Shown: positions 36,532 through 45,995, numbered from the stretch's first letter. The stretch is 64,000 nucleotides of DNA from Haladaptatus paucihalophilus DX253 (GCF_000376445.1 NZ_AQXI01000001.1:2257734-2321733), one strand, 5' to 3'. Translations and numbers: made by a program. Notes: generated from the letters alone by a model not told the origin.

Positions 36532-36556
36532 CGTAGGTAAGTACGCAGTACCTACG
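36532..36556. promoter_or_regulatory. Inverted repeat over the promoter of the DUF7344-type gene
   Basis: CGTAGGTA and TACCTACG (8 bp each) face each other across 9 bp, 20-44 bp upstream of the ATG at 36512 and flanked on both sides by further ACGT steps. The position overlaps where the TATA box and BRE of a leaderless transcript should be, as expected for a repressor operator. Confidence 0.5.
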
Positions 36557-36629
36557 TACGTTGGCTCGCCTCCCGCATCACGGGGAACATCGATACCGGG
36601 TCTCGATTCACCGTACTCGAAACCGCACC

Positions 36630-38621
36630 TCACTCCATCATGCTGTCAAAAAACGACGACGCGAGCTTCCCTTCCGCCTTTCGAAGGTGTTGATGAAGCG
36701 TCGCCGGTGCGATTCCCATCGACTCCGCGACCTGTTCGGCCGTGCTCTCGCGCGGCCAGTCGTAGTATCCGGCCAGATACGCGGCGTGGAACGCAGACCG
36801 CTGTCGGTCGGTGAGTTCCGTCGAAAGCACGTTTCGGGACCTCCGCTCCGACCGTTCGGTTCGCTCTACGTCACGCTTTGCGACGAGTTCGATATCGGGA
36901 TAGGTGGACTGAATCGACGTTAATAGGGTTCGAATATCTGTTTCCCGCGTCACCTCGACGACGACATCCTCCACGCCGTCGTGTGCCCGTGCCGTCAGCA
37001 CCTTCGCGCTGGATTCGATGAAGTTCTCGACGAGCGACGACGAAACCGTCAACACGAGAAGCCCCTCGTCGTCGTGAATCCAGACGACGCGCGAATTGTT
37101 CACGGTCGAGAACGTTTCGGCGGTATCCGCCACCTGTTTCGGTTGCGCGTCCTCGACGCGGACGTAGTAGAGATATCGACCGTCGGACGTCGGGACGGTA
37201 CCGTCGAGGACGAGCGTGCCGTCGATTTGGCGCGATAAGTCAACCAGCAGTGCTTCGTCCGTGACGCGGAACATCAGTTCGACGGCCGCTTGGTCCGTCG
37301 CCAGGAGTTTCTTGTTCTCGGTCGCGTTGATGGCGAACCCGACGAGTTCGCCGAGCGTGTCGAACCCGGCGGCTTCCCGCTCGCTGAACGCGTCGGTTCG
37401 TGTCGCATACACCACCAACACGCCGTACGTCGTCTGCCCGTACGAGAGCGGGACCGCGATTCCCGAATGGAGTCCACGCTCTAACGCCCCCTCACGGAGA
37501 CGGTCGGTGAGGACGGTCGTTTTGGAGAAATCGCGGACGACGACGTGTCGTCCCGTCCGGAATGCCTTCGTCGCGGGGCGTTCCCACACCTCGTTCTCTC
37601 GCTCGACCTCTCCGACGAGTTCGTGGAACGCTTGGTCGTCCCCGGCGAGTGCTTGCGGGACGAGACTGCCCTCGACGAGGTCCTGATCGCCGACCCACGC
37701 GAACCGATAGAGGTCGGAGTCGGCGAGTCGAGTACACACCGTCTCTTCTATCTCCTCGCGCGTCGCCGCGCCGACGAGTTCGTGAATCACCTCCCGCACG
37801 AGTTCGTTGATACGGTTCAGCGTCTCCAGTTCGTCGCGCTGCTGACGGAGCTCGCGTTCACGGTGGCGGCGGTCGGTGATGTTCGAAATCGACGCGACGA
37901 CTTCCACGGGGGTTCCTTCGTCGTCGAATACCGGCGCGCTTTTGACCGATAGCCACACGCGCTCTCCGTCGGGCCGTTCGACACCCATCACCGTGTCGTA
38001 CTCCGGTTCTTCGTTGCGGATGGTTTTGGCAAAGGGGCACTCGGCGGGTGGCATGGGTGCTCCCGTTTCGTCGGTGGCGTTCCAGCGGTCGTCGTCGTAC
38101 GTTCGGTCGAGTATCTCTCTTTTCGAAAGGCCGAGAATGGTCGCGGCGCGCTCGTTCGCTTCGATGAACCGGCCGTCGCCGTCGAGGATGAGGATGCCGA
38201 TAGGACTCGTTTCGAGCAGCTGTCTCGTTCGGTCGCGCTCCCTGCGAAGCGTGCGCTCGCGCTTTCGGCGTTTGGAGAGATTGCGTCCCGTTCCGGTGAA
38301 CCCGGTGACGGTCCCGTCCTCGTCGGTGACCCGCGTCGCGTTGAACTCGTACGGAACGTGCTCGCCGTCCTTCGTTACGAGCGCCGACTGGCGCGTCTCG
38401 GTGCTCTCGCCCAGCAGTACCGCGTCGATGGCCGTCGCTATCTCCTGTTTGTCCTCCTCCGCGATAAAATCGAGCGGTGCCATTCCGTCGAGTTCGTCGT
38501 CATCGTAGCCTGTTACCTCCGTGAGTCGGTCGTTCCACTCGACGAGTGTCCCGTCCGCGTCGAAAACATAGAACACGTCCGGCAGCGTGTCGAGTACGGC
38601 GTTGACGGTCGATTCGTCCAT
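36630..38621 (-). CDS. PAS-PAS-GAF-Bat HTH sensor regulator
   Basis: 663 residues. PAS domain 1 (about 7-115; DTLPDVFYVFDADGTLVEWN), PAS domain 2 (about 130-245; SPIGILILDGDGRFIEANER), a coiled linker, a GAF domain (about 265-420; GIAVPLSYGQTTYGVLVVYA), a Bat-type domain (about 430-600), and an HTH_10 domain (about 605-660) with TERQRSAF and TLHQHLRKAE. It is a one-component redox/light/oxygen-type sensor directly coupled to DNA binding, like bacterio-opsin activators. The signal and targets are unknown. Confidence 0.9.
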   Translation of the reverse strand: MDESTVNAVLDTLPDVFYVFDADGTLVEWNDRLTEVTGYDDDELDGMAPLDFIAEEDKQEIATAIDAVLLGESTETRQSALVTKDGEHVPYEFNATRVTDEDGTVTGFTGTGRNLSKRRKRERTLRRERDRTRQLLETSPIGILILDGDGRFIEANERAATILGLSKREILDRTYDDDRWNATDETGAPMPPAECPFAKTIRNEEPEYDTVMGVERPDGERVWLSVKSAPVFDDEGTPVEVVASISNITDRRHRERELRQQRDELETLNRINELVREVIHELVGAATREEIEETVCTRLADSDLYRFAWVGDQDLVEGSLVPQALAGDDQAFHELVGEVERENEVWERPATKAFRTGRHVVVRDFSKTTVLTDRLREGALERGLHSGIAVPLSYGQTTYGVLVVYATRTDAFSEREAAGFDTLGELVGFAINATENKKLLATDQAAVELMFRVTDEALLVDLSRQIDGTLVLDGTVPTSDGRYLYYVRVEDAQPKQVADTAETFSTVNNSRVVWIHDDEGLLVLTVSSSLVENFIESSAKVLTARAHDGVEDVVVEVTRETDIRTLLTSIQSTYPDIELVAKRDVERTERSERRSRNVLSTELTDRQRSAFHAAYLAGYYDWPRESTAEQVAESMGIAPATLHQHLRKAEGKLASSFFDSMME

Positions 38622-38732
38622 CAGTGGTCGGGTGAGGTCTTTGGTAACACAGTTCGTAGCCTACCGGATGTGAGAAACTCGGTCAGCAAAAGGTTTGTGG
38701 CCTGATATATTTTAGTGAGGTTGCGCTCGATA

Positions 38733-39071
38733 TCAATACAGCGACAGCGAGCCCGTCACTCGGTCCACGAGGTCGTCGTCGGCCGGGCCGACGGCGAGCG
38801 CCGTCACGGTTCCCGGGTCGAGTTGCGTGTGACCCGCGTCGCGGATGATGGCGTGCGGGAGTCCCTCCGCCCGCGCCTTCTCCGCGAGGCGGAACACTTC
38901 GTCCTCGCCTCCGGCCTTCAGGACGACCTTCTTCTGCCCTTCTCCCTTCCACTGCTTTCGCGCTCGCTCTCCGGTGTCCTCGTACGCCGAGAGGGACGCG
39001 TGTGCCACTTGCGCGGCCAGTTTTCCCTTGCCCATTCCGATGTCGGTTCGGGCGACGATTGCCTGCTTCAT
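38733..39071 (-). CDS. pth2: Peptidyl-tRNA hydrolase, Pth2 type
   Basis: 112 residues from the ATG at 39071 ([20 protein letters not shown]). Landmarks are [28 protein letters not shown] and [13 protein letters not shown], all conserved in the Pth2/Bit1 family. It releases peptidyl-tRNA dropped from ribosomes. The longer frame up to 39140 overlaps the divergent YIP1-like promoter and was rejected. Confidence 0.95.
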   Translation of the reverse strand: MKQAIVARTDIGMGKGKLAAQVAHASLSAYEDTGERARKQWKGEGQKKVVLKAGGEDEVFRLAEKARAEGLPHAIIRDAGHTQLDPGTVTALAVGPADDDLVDRVTGSLSLY

Positions 39072-39120
39072 AGTCGAGCGTCGTAGTAGCGAACCAAAAC
39101 GCTGGCTACTCGATTCGAGA

Positions 39121-39131
39121 AAGCTTATACC
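39121..39131 (+). promoter_or_regulatory. TATA box of the YIP1-like gene
   Basis: AAGCTTATACC is centred about 27 bp upstream of the ATG at 39153, the usual position for a leaderless haloarchaeal transcript. Confidence 0.55.
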
Positions 39132-39152
39132 ACATGACAAGCATCGAGAACT

Positions 39153-39875
39153 ATGCTTTTAGATGCCCTCGTCCGTCCCGATCGGTTCTTCGAGAACCGT
39201 GCCCCCCGGCCGAGCCTCGCAAGCGCGTTCGGCGTCGTCCTCGTGGTCGCGCTCGTCACGACCGCCGTCTTCGGATTTGTCGGTTGGTCTATGAGCCAGC
39301 GGATGACCGGAACGACGAAGATAGACAATCCGAACCGCCCGGATGAAGTGTTCTGCGACGGGTTCGCGGCCGGTGGTGCGGCGAACTTCTCCACGGGGTG
39401 TGACAGACCCGAACAGAAGACCGTCGTCATCGGCGACCTCATCTGGGAAGGGTTCCAGAAGAAAATCCCGTTCGTCTTCATCACCGTCCTCCTGGCGTGG
39501 CCGCTGATTGCAGTCGGCCTTCACGTCGCGTCGGCGGTGGCGGGTGGTGAGGGGTCGTTCTCGAACACGCTCGCGGTCGCCGGATGGGGGATGCTCCCCT
39601 CCCTCGTTCAGATGCTCGTCGGTATCGGGTTGTTCTTCCTCGCGCTTCGGGGGGCGGACCTCTCGGGGAGCAACCCGCAGGTCGTCCTCGACCAACTGCA
39701 ATCGCTCGTGGCGACGGCGCGCGGGGGAACGTTGTTCGTGTCCGCGCTCGGGACGGCGTGGCAGTGGGTCGTCTGGACGTTCGGATTGAAACACGCGCGA
39801 CGGCTCTCGACGGCGGCGGCCGCGGCGGCCGCCGGAGCCATCGCCTTCCTCTCGTTCCTCCCCACGCTCGCCTGA
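39153..39875 (+). CDS. YIP1-family membrane protein
   Basis: 240 residues with about five hydrophobic helices: residues 24-46, 112-131, 140-166, 190-208 and a final Ala-rich one. The N-terminus ([15 protein letters not shown]) is the hallmark cytoplasmic start of haloarchaeal YIP1-like proteins, which have an unknown function. A 40-residue external loop contains two cysteines (EVFCDGF, TGCDRP). It is divergent from pth2, 81 bp between starts. Confidence 0.85.
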   Translation: MLLDALVRPDRFFENRAPRPSLASAFGVVLVVALVTTAVFGFVGWSMSQRMTGTTKIDNPNRPDEVFCDGFAAGGAANFSTGCDRPEQKTVVIGDLIWEGFQKKIPFVFITVLLAWPLIAVGLHVASAVAGGEGSFSNTLAVAGWGMLPSLVQMLVGIGLFFLALRGADLSGSNPQVVLDQLQSLVATARGGTLFVSALGTAWQWVVWTFGLKHARRLSTAAAAAAAGAIAFLSFLPTLA

Positions 39876-39917
39876 CGACCGGTGGGTCTTTACACACCCC
39901 CACCCCTGTTTCCGACA

Positions 39918-40508
39918 ATGATACTCTCGGACGCGGACATCCGCCGCCGTCTCGATTCCGGCGACTTGGTGGTCGAACCGATTGACGAACCCGACCTGCA
40001 GATTCAACCGGCGAGTATCGACCTTCGACTCGGCGAGGAGTTCCTCGAATTCCAGCGCACCAACATCCCGTGCATCCACCCCGATAGCGAGGACGAGGTG
40101 GACAGCTACGTCACGGAAACCATCGTCCAGGAGGGCGACGAGTTCATCCTCCATCCGGGCGATTTCGTCCTCGGAACGACCAAGGAGCGCGTCGAAATCC
40201 CGTCGGACCTGCTGGCCCACGTCGAAGGGCGCTCGTCGCTCGGCCGACTCGCCGTCGTCGTCCACGCTACGGCGGGGGTCGTGGACCCCGGCTATCGCGG
40301 ACAGATAACCCTCGAACTGTCGAACCTCGGGACCGCTCCCGTCGCGCTCAAACCCGGCACGCGCATCTCACAGCTCATCTTCACGGAACTCAAGAACCCG
40401 TCGGAGCGGCCGTACGGGTCCGAACGCGGGTCGAAATATCAGGACCAAGCCGGACCGCAGGCGTCCCGAATCGGGAGCGACCACGAGTTCGGTGGTGACC
40501 AACTGTGA
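39918..40508 (+). CDS. dcd: dCTP deaminase
   Basis: 196 residues from the ATG at 39918 ([20 protein letters not shown]). Family motifs [11 protein letters not shown] (101-111) and [14 protein letters not shown] are intact, with the presumed catalytic Glu133. It converts dCTP to dUTP, or to dUMP if the archaeal bifunctional activity is present, supplying thymidylate synthesis. Its TGA stop overlaps the GTG start of thiR, a typical coupled pair. Confidence 0.96.
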   Translation: MILSDADIRRRLDSGDLVVEPIDEPDLQIQPASIDLRLGEEFLEFQRTNIPCIHPDSEDEVDSYVTETIVQEGDEFILHPGDFVLGTTKERVEIPSDLLAHVEGRSSLGRLAVVVHATAGVVDPGYRGQITLELSNLGTAPVALKPGTRISQLIFTELKNPSERPYGSERGSKYQDQAGPQASRIGSDHEFGGDQL

Positions 40509-41404
40509 AGTTCGCGGAGGAAGTCGTCGTCGAGGAGTTCCTGCCCACGTTTCGCTCGATGCTCGCGGAAGACCTGCGCGAGCGGGGCCTGACCCAGAGC
40601 GAGGTGGCCGACGCCCTCGGTATCAGCCAGAGCGCCGTCTCGAAGTACGCGCACGGCGACGTCGCGCAAAACGACCGTATTCGGGACGACGAGCGCGTCT
40701 CCCGCCTCGTAACCGAGGTCGGTGAGGGGCTGGCGACGGGAAGCATGAGTCAGGTGCAGGCGCTCGTGGAAGTGGAGGTACTCATCCGGCGGCTCGAAGA
40801 CCACGACCTCATCGCGCAGCTGCACGAGGAGGCGATGCCCGAACTGGCGGGTCACGGCGGCGATTTCAACGTCCACGACCCGGACGACGAGCTCCGGGCG
40901 ACCGAGCGCGTCCTCTCGTCCATGCGCCGCGGGATTCACATCGTGGAGGGAACGAGCGGTTTCACCTCGCTCATCCCCGCGGTTGGCTCGAACCTCTGTG
41001 AGAGTCTGCCCAACGCCGAGAGCATCGACGACGTGGCTGGTATCCCCGGCCGCATCTTCGACGTGAAGGGTCGGGCGACGATTCCGGCGGACCCCGAGTT
41101 CGGCGTCAGCGCACACGTCGCCTCCCTTCTGCTCGCGGCGCGGGACAACGGTGCCGACGTTCACGCCGCGCTCAACGTCCGCTACGACCCCGACATCGTG
41201 GCCCGCCTCGAATCGGCGGGCCACGTGACCGCCGAGTTCGACGCCGAGTACGACGACCTCGGCGAGGCGGTCGGCACCGCCCTCGACGAGTCGCCGGACG
41301 CGACGGTGCTCTATCACACCGGCGGCTACGGCATCGAACCCATCGTCTACATCCTCGGCGACTCCGCCGAGGCCGTGGCCGAAGTCGCGCGAAAAATCGT
41401 CTAA
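40505..41404 (+). CDS. thiR: ThiR-type thiamine-responsive regulator (HTH + ThiN)
   Basis: 299 residues from GTG 40505, overlapping the dcd stop by 4 bp. Residues 28-52 form a lambda-type HTH ([20 protein letters not shown]). The C-terminal half (about 130-295) is a ThiN domain ([39 protein letters not shown]), which in ThiE-ThiN-type enzymes binds thiamine phosphate and here probably acts as the ligand sensor. ThiR proteins repress thiamine genes. Thi4 lies 2.4 kb downstream. Confidence 0.88.
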   Translation: MKFAEEVVVEEFLPTFRSMLAEDLRERGLTQSEVADALGISQSAVSKYAHGDVAQNDRIRDDERVSRLVTEVGEGLATGSMSQVQALVEVEVLIRRLEDHDLIAQLHEEAMPELAGHGGDFNVHDPDDELRATERVLSSMRRGIHIVEGTSGFTSLIPAVGSNLCESLPNAESIDDVAGIPGRIFDVKGRATIPADPEFGVSAHVASLLLAARDNGADVHAALNVRYDPDIVARLESAGHVTAEFDAEYDDLGEAVGTALDESPDATVLYHTGGYGIEPIVYILGDSAEAVAEVARKIV

Positions 41405-41736
41405 ACGGGTACTCGCTCGCTGCGCTGTACTTCCCGAACGATGTCGTCCGGCAGCACCTCCCCGCGTTCGTGACGAAGGTCGTTGACCTCCCGTGCGAAC
41501 GATACCAGCGCCGAAACAGCGCGGTCGCGCGTCGCCACGCGGCCGACCGGCCGAATCGTCGTGTATCTGTTGCCGATGCTGTCCTCCAGTTCGAGTTCCC
41601 ACTCGTCCGAAATCGTCGCTTTGACCGCCTTCACCGCGATGCTCCCGTCCTCGTGCTGGAGTTGAATCTCGTCCCCCCTGATGGGTGCTCGTTCCCAGCC
41701 AGCGGGGATATCCCCGGAATCCGGCTGACCGTTCAT
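41401..41736 (-). CDS. Conserved-looking protein, function unknown
   Basis: 111 residues from the ATG at 41736 (MNGQPDSGDIPAGWERAPI). It seems to contain a small beta-rich region (DEIQLQHEDGSIAVKAV, EWELELEDSIGNRYTTI) followed by a helix with basic and acidic residues. Convergent with thiR, overlapping its last four bases. A TATA-like ATAAATGA lies 24-32 bp upstream on the minus strand. No family is recognised. Confidence 0.65.
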   Translation of the reverse strand: MNGQPDSGDIPAGWERAPIRGDEIQLQHEDGSIAVKAVKATISDEWELELEDSIGNRYTTIRPVGRVATRDRAVSALVSFAREVNDLRHERGEVLPDDIVREVQRSERVPV

Positions 41737-41759
41737 GGTTCGTTTGTTTCTTCGTTGTC

Positions 41760-41768
41760 TCATTTATG
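41760..41768 (-). promoter_or_regulatory. TATA box of the gene starting at 41736
   Basis: On the minus strand the sequence CATAAATGA is centred about 28 bp upstream of the ATG, matching leaderless spacing. Confidence 0.5.
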
Positions 41769-41858
41769 TTTGCCTCGTGCTTGCCTGTGCGAGCTGTTTA
41801 TCTCCAGCGATCGAATTGGCACACACAAAGTATATACCAATCCGGTCGCACTCTTTAG

Positions 41859-41892
41859 TTACCTCGGGTAGGGGTACACGAGGTAATTTTTT
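41859..41892 (+). terminator. Hairpin with T-tract downstream of a TATA-like box
   Basis: TTACCTCG (41859-41866) and its complement CGAGGTAA (41879-41886) form an 8-bp stem with a 12-base loop, followed by TTTTTT. This is terminator-like on the plus strand although no plus-strand gene ends here. A TATA-like AGTATATACC at about 41829-41838 lies 25 bp before the stem. Confidence 0.5.
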
Positions 41893-41908
41893 CTTCGAAA
41901 CTATCCGC

Positions 41909-42151
41909 TCAGTCGCGAGTCCGGAGGACTATCGTGTCGTCCTCGATTCGTTCGATGTCCCCCTCCGAGAGGGCGTACGTGTTCTCGTTGTTTCCCCCCG
42001 TGTCGAGTTCGGTTTGTAACGTCTCGACGACGCTCGGGTCGGCTTCGACGTGCGCCGTCCCGTGTCGTACCTCCGTGACCATTCCGACTGCCGTACCATC
42101 CGCCTCGATGACACGCTTTCCCTGGTCGTCTTCGGTCAGGGCAGTTGTCAT
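41909..42151 (-). CDS. PRC-barrel-like small protein
   Basis: 80 residues. The strand pattern GKRVIEADGTAVGMVTEVRHG and TAHVEADPS is typical of a PRC-barrel/DUF2171-like domain, with a polar end (EDDTIVLRTRD). Such domains occur alone in haloarchaea and may bind RNA or protein; the function is unknown. The 170 bp upstream contains no gene. Confidence 0.75.
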   Translation of the reverse strand: MTTALTEDDQGKRVIEADGTAVGMVTEVRHGTAHVEADPSVVETLQTELDTGGNNENTYALSEGDIERIEDDTIVLRTRD

Positions 42152-42323
42152 GTAATATAAACTCCAACGGGAGGGTCCTTTAGCACTATGGATTTTTTCT
42201 GACTACTCTATTTCACGAGCTGTCTGATTAATGCCCATTCCCGCCACCCGTGCTATCGGCTCATCTGACGACGGTCCAGTGACCGCCCAACACCTTTTGC
42301 CCGCCTCCGTCGTACCGCAAACC

Positions 42324-43004
42324 ATGTCACGGCGCGGACCGTCAACCGCCCAGCAGTTCTACGGCCGCTGGGCGCGACTCTACGACCTGCTCGCAGTAGC
42401 GACTCCCGGCCTCTCCCGACTCCGGAGTCGAGTCGTGGACGAACTCCGACTCTCGCCCGGCGATACCGTGGTCGAGATGGGATGTGGGACCGGAGCGAAC
42501 TTCCCGCACCTCCGGCGGCGCGTCGGTCCCGAGGGTAGGGTCATCGGCGTCGATTTCACCCGCGGAATGCTCGAACAGGCGCGGGACAGAATCGACCGCG
42601 AGGGGTGGGAGAACGTCCACATCGTGCAGGCCGACGCCGCCACGTTCTCGCTCCGCGAGGATGTGGACGCCGTGCTCGCCACGTTCGTCATCGGCATGCT
42701 GGACGACCCCTATAGCACCGTTTCCCGGTGGCTGGACGGCATCCGTCCGGGCGGGGGTCTCGCCCTGCTCGACGCCGGGCAGAGTTCGCGCGCCTACTCG
42801 TGGCCCGTGAATCAGGCTTTCCGCGGCCTCGTGCTCGCCTCGACGCCCGGCGGAACGAGCGGCTTCGAGAAACCGCCGTGGTACGTGCTGGACGAACGAA
42901 TCGCGGAATCGCGGCGGGCGCTGTCGGACCGCACGGTGGCGGTGCGCGACAGCCAGCACGCGCTCGGGGTGGTGCGGATTACGGGTGGACGAGTGGCGGA
43001 ATGA
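42324..43004 (+). CDS. Class I SAM-dependent methyltransferase
   Basis: 226 residues from the ATG at 42324 (MSRRGPSTAQQFYGRWARLY). Motif I is VVEMGCGTGAN, the acidic strand VIGVDFTRGML follows, and the post-I region has IVQADAATF and ATFVIGMLDD. The N-terminus FYGRWARLYDLLA resembles UbiE/PmtA-type enzymes acting on quinones or phospholipids. The acceptor is uncertain. The longer frame beginning at 42231 lies mostly in promoter DNA. Confidence 0.86.
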   Translation: MSRRGPSTAQQFYGRWARLYDLLAVATPGLSRLRSRVVDELRLSPGDTVVEMGCGTGANFPHLRRRVGPEGRVIGVDFTRGMLEQARDRIDREGWENVHIVQADAATFSLREDVDAVLATFVIGMLDDPYSTVSRWLDGIRPGGGLALLDAGQSSRAYSWPVNQAFRGLVLASTPGGTSGFEKPPWYVLDERIAESRRALSDRTVAVRDSQHALGVVRITGGRVAE

Positions 43005-43138
43005 TTGACTGAAATGCTTGAGGCGATCGAGAATTGGTTAGAAGAATCGTCTGATAAAATATTAACAATTTATCATTAAATTATTTATATATAAAGACTT
43101 ATTAAGTAATATGAGGAATATAAAAATGTAGCACTAAG

Positions 43139-43735
43139 ATGAATCAAAACAACTCCGACACACGACGTTCGTTCATGAAGAAAGCAGTAGCGACAACAGG
43201 GATTACCGGTGGCCTCCTCGGTAGCGCTCAGACAGTGGCTGCGGCGGAACCAACACTCGAAATCAACGGTCGGAATTCCGGTTACTACACTATTAGAGTC
43301 AATACCGAGGATGTGGCTCCGAAAGAAGGTGTTAGTAACTCTAACATCTCTCACCCTGCTCCGGGTATCTCGTGGCTTGAGGGTTCCACCAGTGATGGGT
43401 CATATCACAATTACGTTGTAAACGGGAATATTTACGCTGCACACCTGCGCGGTAGTATGCTCATCCAGCGATTCGATATGGGTTCTTATGGTCTCAATCG
43501 ATATGGGGATATTACTGTCAGCGGGCAAGACGGCAACTATACCATTGGAACGACCAGCAAAATATCTGAAAAGTCAGATCTCGAATCGACAGACTATATC
43601 CAGGCAACGAATCAGTGCACCGGTGATATGAATGGAGACGATACGGATGTTTGGGATGGAGAAGGGTCTATAAAGATCATTAACGCTACCACAAATGACA
43701 CACAGATGTTGATCGAACAGGCCAACATAAAGTAG
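43139..43735 (+). CDS. Orphan Tat-exported protein in an AT-rich patch
   Basis: 198 residues. Tat signal: DTRRSFMKKAVATTG followed by GGLLGSAQTVAAAEP, cleaved probably after AAA. The mature part is rich in Asn, Thr, Ser and Asp, with a C-terminal GDMNGDDTDVWDGEG acidic stretch that could bind calcium, and a single Cys. No domain is recognised. The gene and the 130 bp before it are much more AT-rich than the flanks, suggesting late acquisition. No flanking direct repeat was found by eye. Confidence 0.75.
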   Translation: MNQNNSDTRRSFMKKAVATTGITGGLLGSAQTVAAAEPTLEINGRNSGYYTIRVNTEDVAPKEGVSNSNISHPAPGISWLEGSTSDGSYHNYVVNGNIYAAHLRGSMLIQRFDMGSYGLNRYGDITVSGQDGNYTIGTTSKISEKSDLESTDYIQATNQCTGDMNGDDTDVWDGEGSIKIINATTNDTQMLIEQANIK

Positions 43736-43808
43736 TTGTTTCCCTCCCCTACCTCTTCTCGATCACGAAACGACTGAATTAACACCAACAGTATATCCCT
43801 CGAGTGGA

Positions 43809-44732
43809 TCACCGAGAGGCGTCCGTAACGGTCGGCAGCATCACCGTGCCGCCGACCTCTAACTCGTCAAGCGCGACCTGTGCGGCGCGCTTGCCGGAGA
43901 GCAACATCGCGCCGAACGTCGGTCCCATCCGGGTGAGGCCGTACGTCGTCGCGGTGGCGAGGCCGGTCGAGACGAGGCCGTCGTGAACTTTGCCCGCGTG
44001 TTCGACCACCTCGTCTTCGCTCTTTGCGACCCACATGGAGTCGTGACCGGGCGAGTCGTGGCCGGGCGCGCCGTACTCCCCGTCTCCCGACTTGTCCATG
44101 CCCGTGTTGTGCTCTCGTGCGTGGCGAAGGCCGGGTGCGTCGAGCACGCCGCGCTCTTGGAGTTTCGAGACGACGACCGCTTCGTGGCCCGTGGCGTCGA
44201 TAACGAGGTCGGACTCGACCGCGATGGGGTCCACGCAGGTGAGTTCCCGCGGCAGGGCGTGGACCGGCGTCCAGTTCATGACGATGCCGCCGACGCGGTG
44301 ACCTTCGCGGACCACGACGTCGGTGAACTCGGTCATATTCTGCATCTTCGCGCCAGCGGCACAGGCCGACTCGATGAGCGCGGAACAGGCGTGCGGGCCG
44401 TTTGCGACGTACAGTCCGTCGGCCTCGTCCGATTCCTCGTAGGGGACGCCGAGGTCGTCGAGGACGGCCTGCGACGGGTCGCGGACCGTCACCTTGTTCA
44501 TCAGGAATCCGCCGAGCCAGAACCCGCCGCCGAGGTAGTTGTTCTTCTCCACGACCATGGTCTCGACGCCGCGCTCGGCGAGTTCCTTCGCCGCGACCAA
44601 CCCGGACGGGCCGCCGCCGACGATGATGACGTCCGTCTCCGAGAACTCGGTGAACTCGTCGCTCCACGCGGTGCCGATCGCTCGCGTCACTTCCGCCTCG
44701 CTCACGTCCGCAAAGCCATCGAATGCTTGCAT
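43809..44732 (-). CDS. thi4: Thi4 thiazole synthase with suicide cysteine
   Basis: 307 residues. FAD/NAD motif [16 protein letters not shown], then the [12 protein letters not shown] loop and the C-terminal [13 protein letters not shown]. Cys166 in ELTCVDPI sits at the position of the sulfur-donating Cys of yeast Thi4; sulfide-using methanogen Thi4 has His there. The enzyme makes ADP-thiazole from NAD and glycine for thiamine synthesis and is probably single-turnover. An imperfect palindrome precedes the start (44737-44754). Confidence 0.93.
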   Translation of the reverse strand: MQAFDGFADVSEAEVTRAIGTAWSDEFTEFSETDVIIVGGGPSGLVAAKELAERGVETMVVEKNNYLGGGFWLGGFLMNKVTVRDPSQAVLDDLGVPYEESDEADGLYVANGPHACSALIESACAAGAKMQNMTEFTDVVVREGHRVGGIVMNWTPVHALPRELTCVDPIAVESDLVIDATGHEAVVVSKLQERGVLDAPGLRHAREHNTGMDKSGDGEYGAPGHDSPGHDSMWVAKSEDEVVEHAGKVHDGLVSTGLATATTYGLTRMGPTFGAMLLSGKRAAQVALDELEVGGTVMLPTVTDASR

Positions 44733-44736
44733 ACCA

Positions 44737-44754
44737 CTCAGTGATATTACTAAG
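44737..44754. promoter_or_regulatory. Imperfect palindrome just upstream of thi4
   Basis: CTCAGTGATATTACTAAG pairs with itself at 14 of 18 positions (CT.AGT.ATAT.ACT.AG). It lies 5-22 bp upstream of the thi4 start on the minus strand, where a repressor would block initiation. Binding by ThiR is only a suggestion. Confidence 0.4.
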
Positions 44755-44876
44755 TTGTTGAAAAGGGTTTTCCTCCGTCGGTGATACGTGGCCGTCGCTA
44801 TCGGTTCGACTCTATTTTGCCGAAAAACTCCGATTCAGTGGCGTCTCGCGTCGATTTCGGGCACGGAGAGAACCGC

Positions 44877-45995
44877 TCAGTCGTAGGTCGGCACGCGCCC
44901 GGATTCGTCGCTGCCGTCCACCAGCGGCAGGGACACCAATTCCGCGCCGACGTCCTCACCATCGATGCGGACGGTCAGTCCCGACCCGATTTCCACGTCG
45001 TAGTTCACCAGCGCCATCGCGGCCGGTTCCCCGCGCGACGGACTCTCGATTCCGCGGGTGACTTCGCCGACGACTTCATCGCCCGCGAAGACCGCCGCGC
45101 CTGCTTCCGGTACGGATTCGGGGAGCAGTCCCGCGAGTCGCCGACTCGGTTGCCCGCGGTTTTCGACGCGCGAGACGACTTCCTGGCCGACGTAACACCC
45201 CTTCTCGAAGTCGAGGGCGTTCCGGAGGCCGAGCACGTTCGGAATTTCACCCCGTAGTTCGTACTCGAACAGCGGCGTTCCGGCTTCGAGCGTCAGCGAC
45301 TCCCACGTCACCCGGCCGAAGGGAGCGGCGTTCATCCCTCGCGTGACGAGGGCGTCGAAGACGAGTTCGACGTTCGGCCGCTCGCGTCCGATTTCGTCCG
45401 CCGTCTCGTCCGTCGTGCAGACCACTTCGTAACCCTCCTCGCCCGTCGGCGCGTCGGTTCGAATGACCGTGACGCCCACGTCGGCCATCTTCCCGCGGAT
45501 GAACGAGAGCTGTTCGTCCGGGGTGCTCGCGCCGTTCAGCACGCTGGCGACCTTTTCGGTGGCGTACGGCCCGTGGACGCCGAAGACGACGAAGCGCTCG
45601 GTCGCGACGGAAATTTCTACGTCCTGAATGAACACCTTCTCTCGCCACTCCTCGGCGAGCGGTGTCGCCTCCCCGGGCGGCACGAAGAGCAGGAGTTGCT
45701 CGCCCGCACAGTAGACGTACATGTCGAGTTCGACCTTTCCTTGCGGGTCGAGCAGAAGAGCGTAGGTTCCGCGTCCGTCCTCGCTCGGAACCGTGTTCGA
45801 GACGATATTATCGACGTACTCGATTCTGTCGTCGCCCGAGACGACGAGGACGCCGTAGGGCATCTCCGTGAGTCCGACGCCGTTCCTGACTGCACTGTGT
45901 GCCCGTTCGGGTCGGCCGTAGTCGCGTGGCACCCGACGATTCCCGACCGAGCAAAACGTCGCTCCGTGGTCTTCGTGTAGCGCTTCGAGGCTCAT
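44877..45995 (-). CDS. GcvT/YgfZ-type folate-binding protein
   Basis: 372 residues. The protein has the GcvT-like three-domain fold and the YgfZ signature FEKGCYVGQEVVSR (Cys267), which in bacteria serves Fe-S cluster maturation with folate. Aminomethyltransferase activity as in glycine cleavage is less likely because this motif is diagnostic of the YgfZ/IBA57 side. The neighbour is Thi4, which needs iron and sulfur chemistry. Confidence 0.85.
   Translation of the reverse strand: MSLEALHEDHGATFCSVGNRRVPRDYGRPERAHSAVRNGVGLTEMPYGVLVVSGDDRIEYVDNIVSNTVPSEDGRGTYALLLDPQGKVELDMYVYCAGEQLLLFVPPGEATPLAEEWREKVFIQDVEISVATERFVVFGVHGPYATEKVASVLNGASTPDEQLSFIRGKMADVGVTVIRTDAPTGEEGYEVVCTTDETADEIGRERPNVELVFDALVTRGMNAAPFGRVTWESLTLEAGTPLFEYELRGEIPNVLGLRNALDFEKGCYVGQEVVSRVENRGQPSRRLAGLLPESVPEAGAAVFAGDEVVGEVTRGIESPSRGEPAAMALVNYDVEIGSGLTVRIDGEDVGAELVSLPLVDGSDESGRVPTYD

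Noticed and set aside
44733-44800. TPP riboswitch upstream of thi4
   Set aside because: The thi-box sequence elements of the TPP aptamer are not present; a ThiR-type protein is encoded nearby and gives a simpler explanation.
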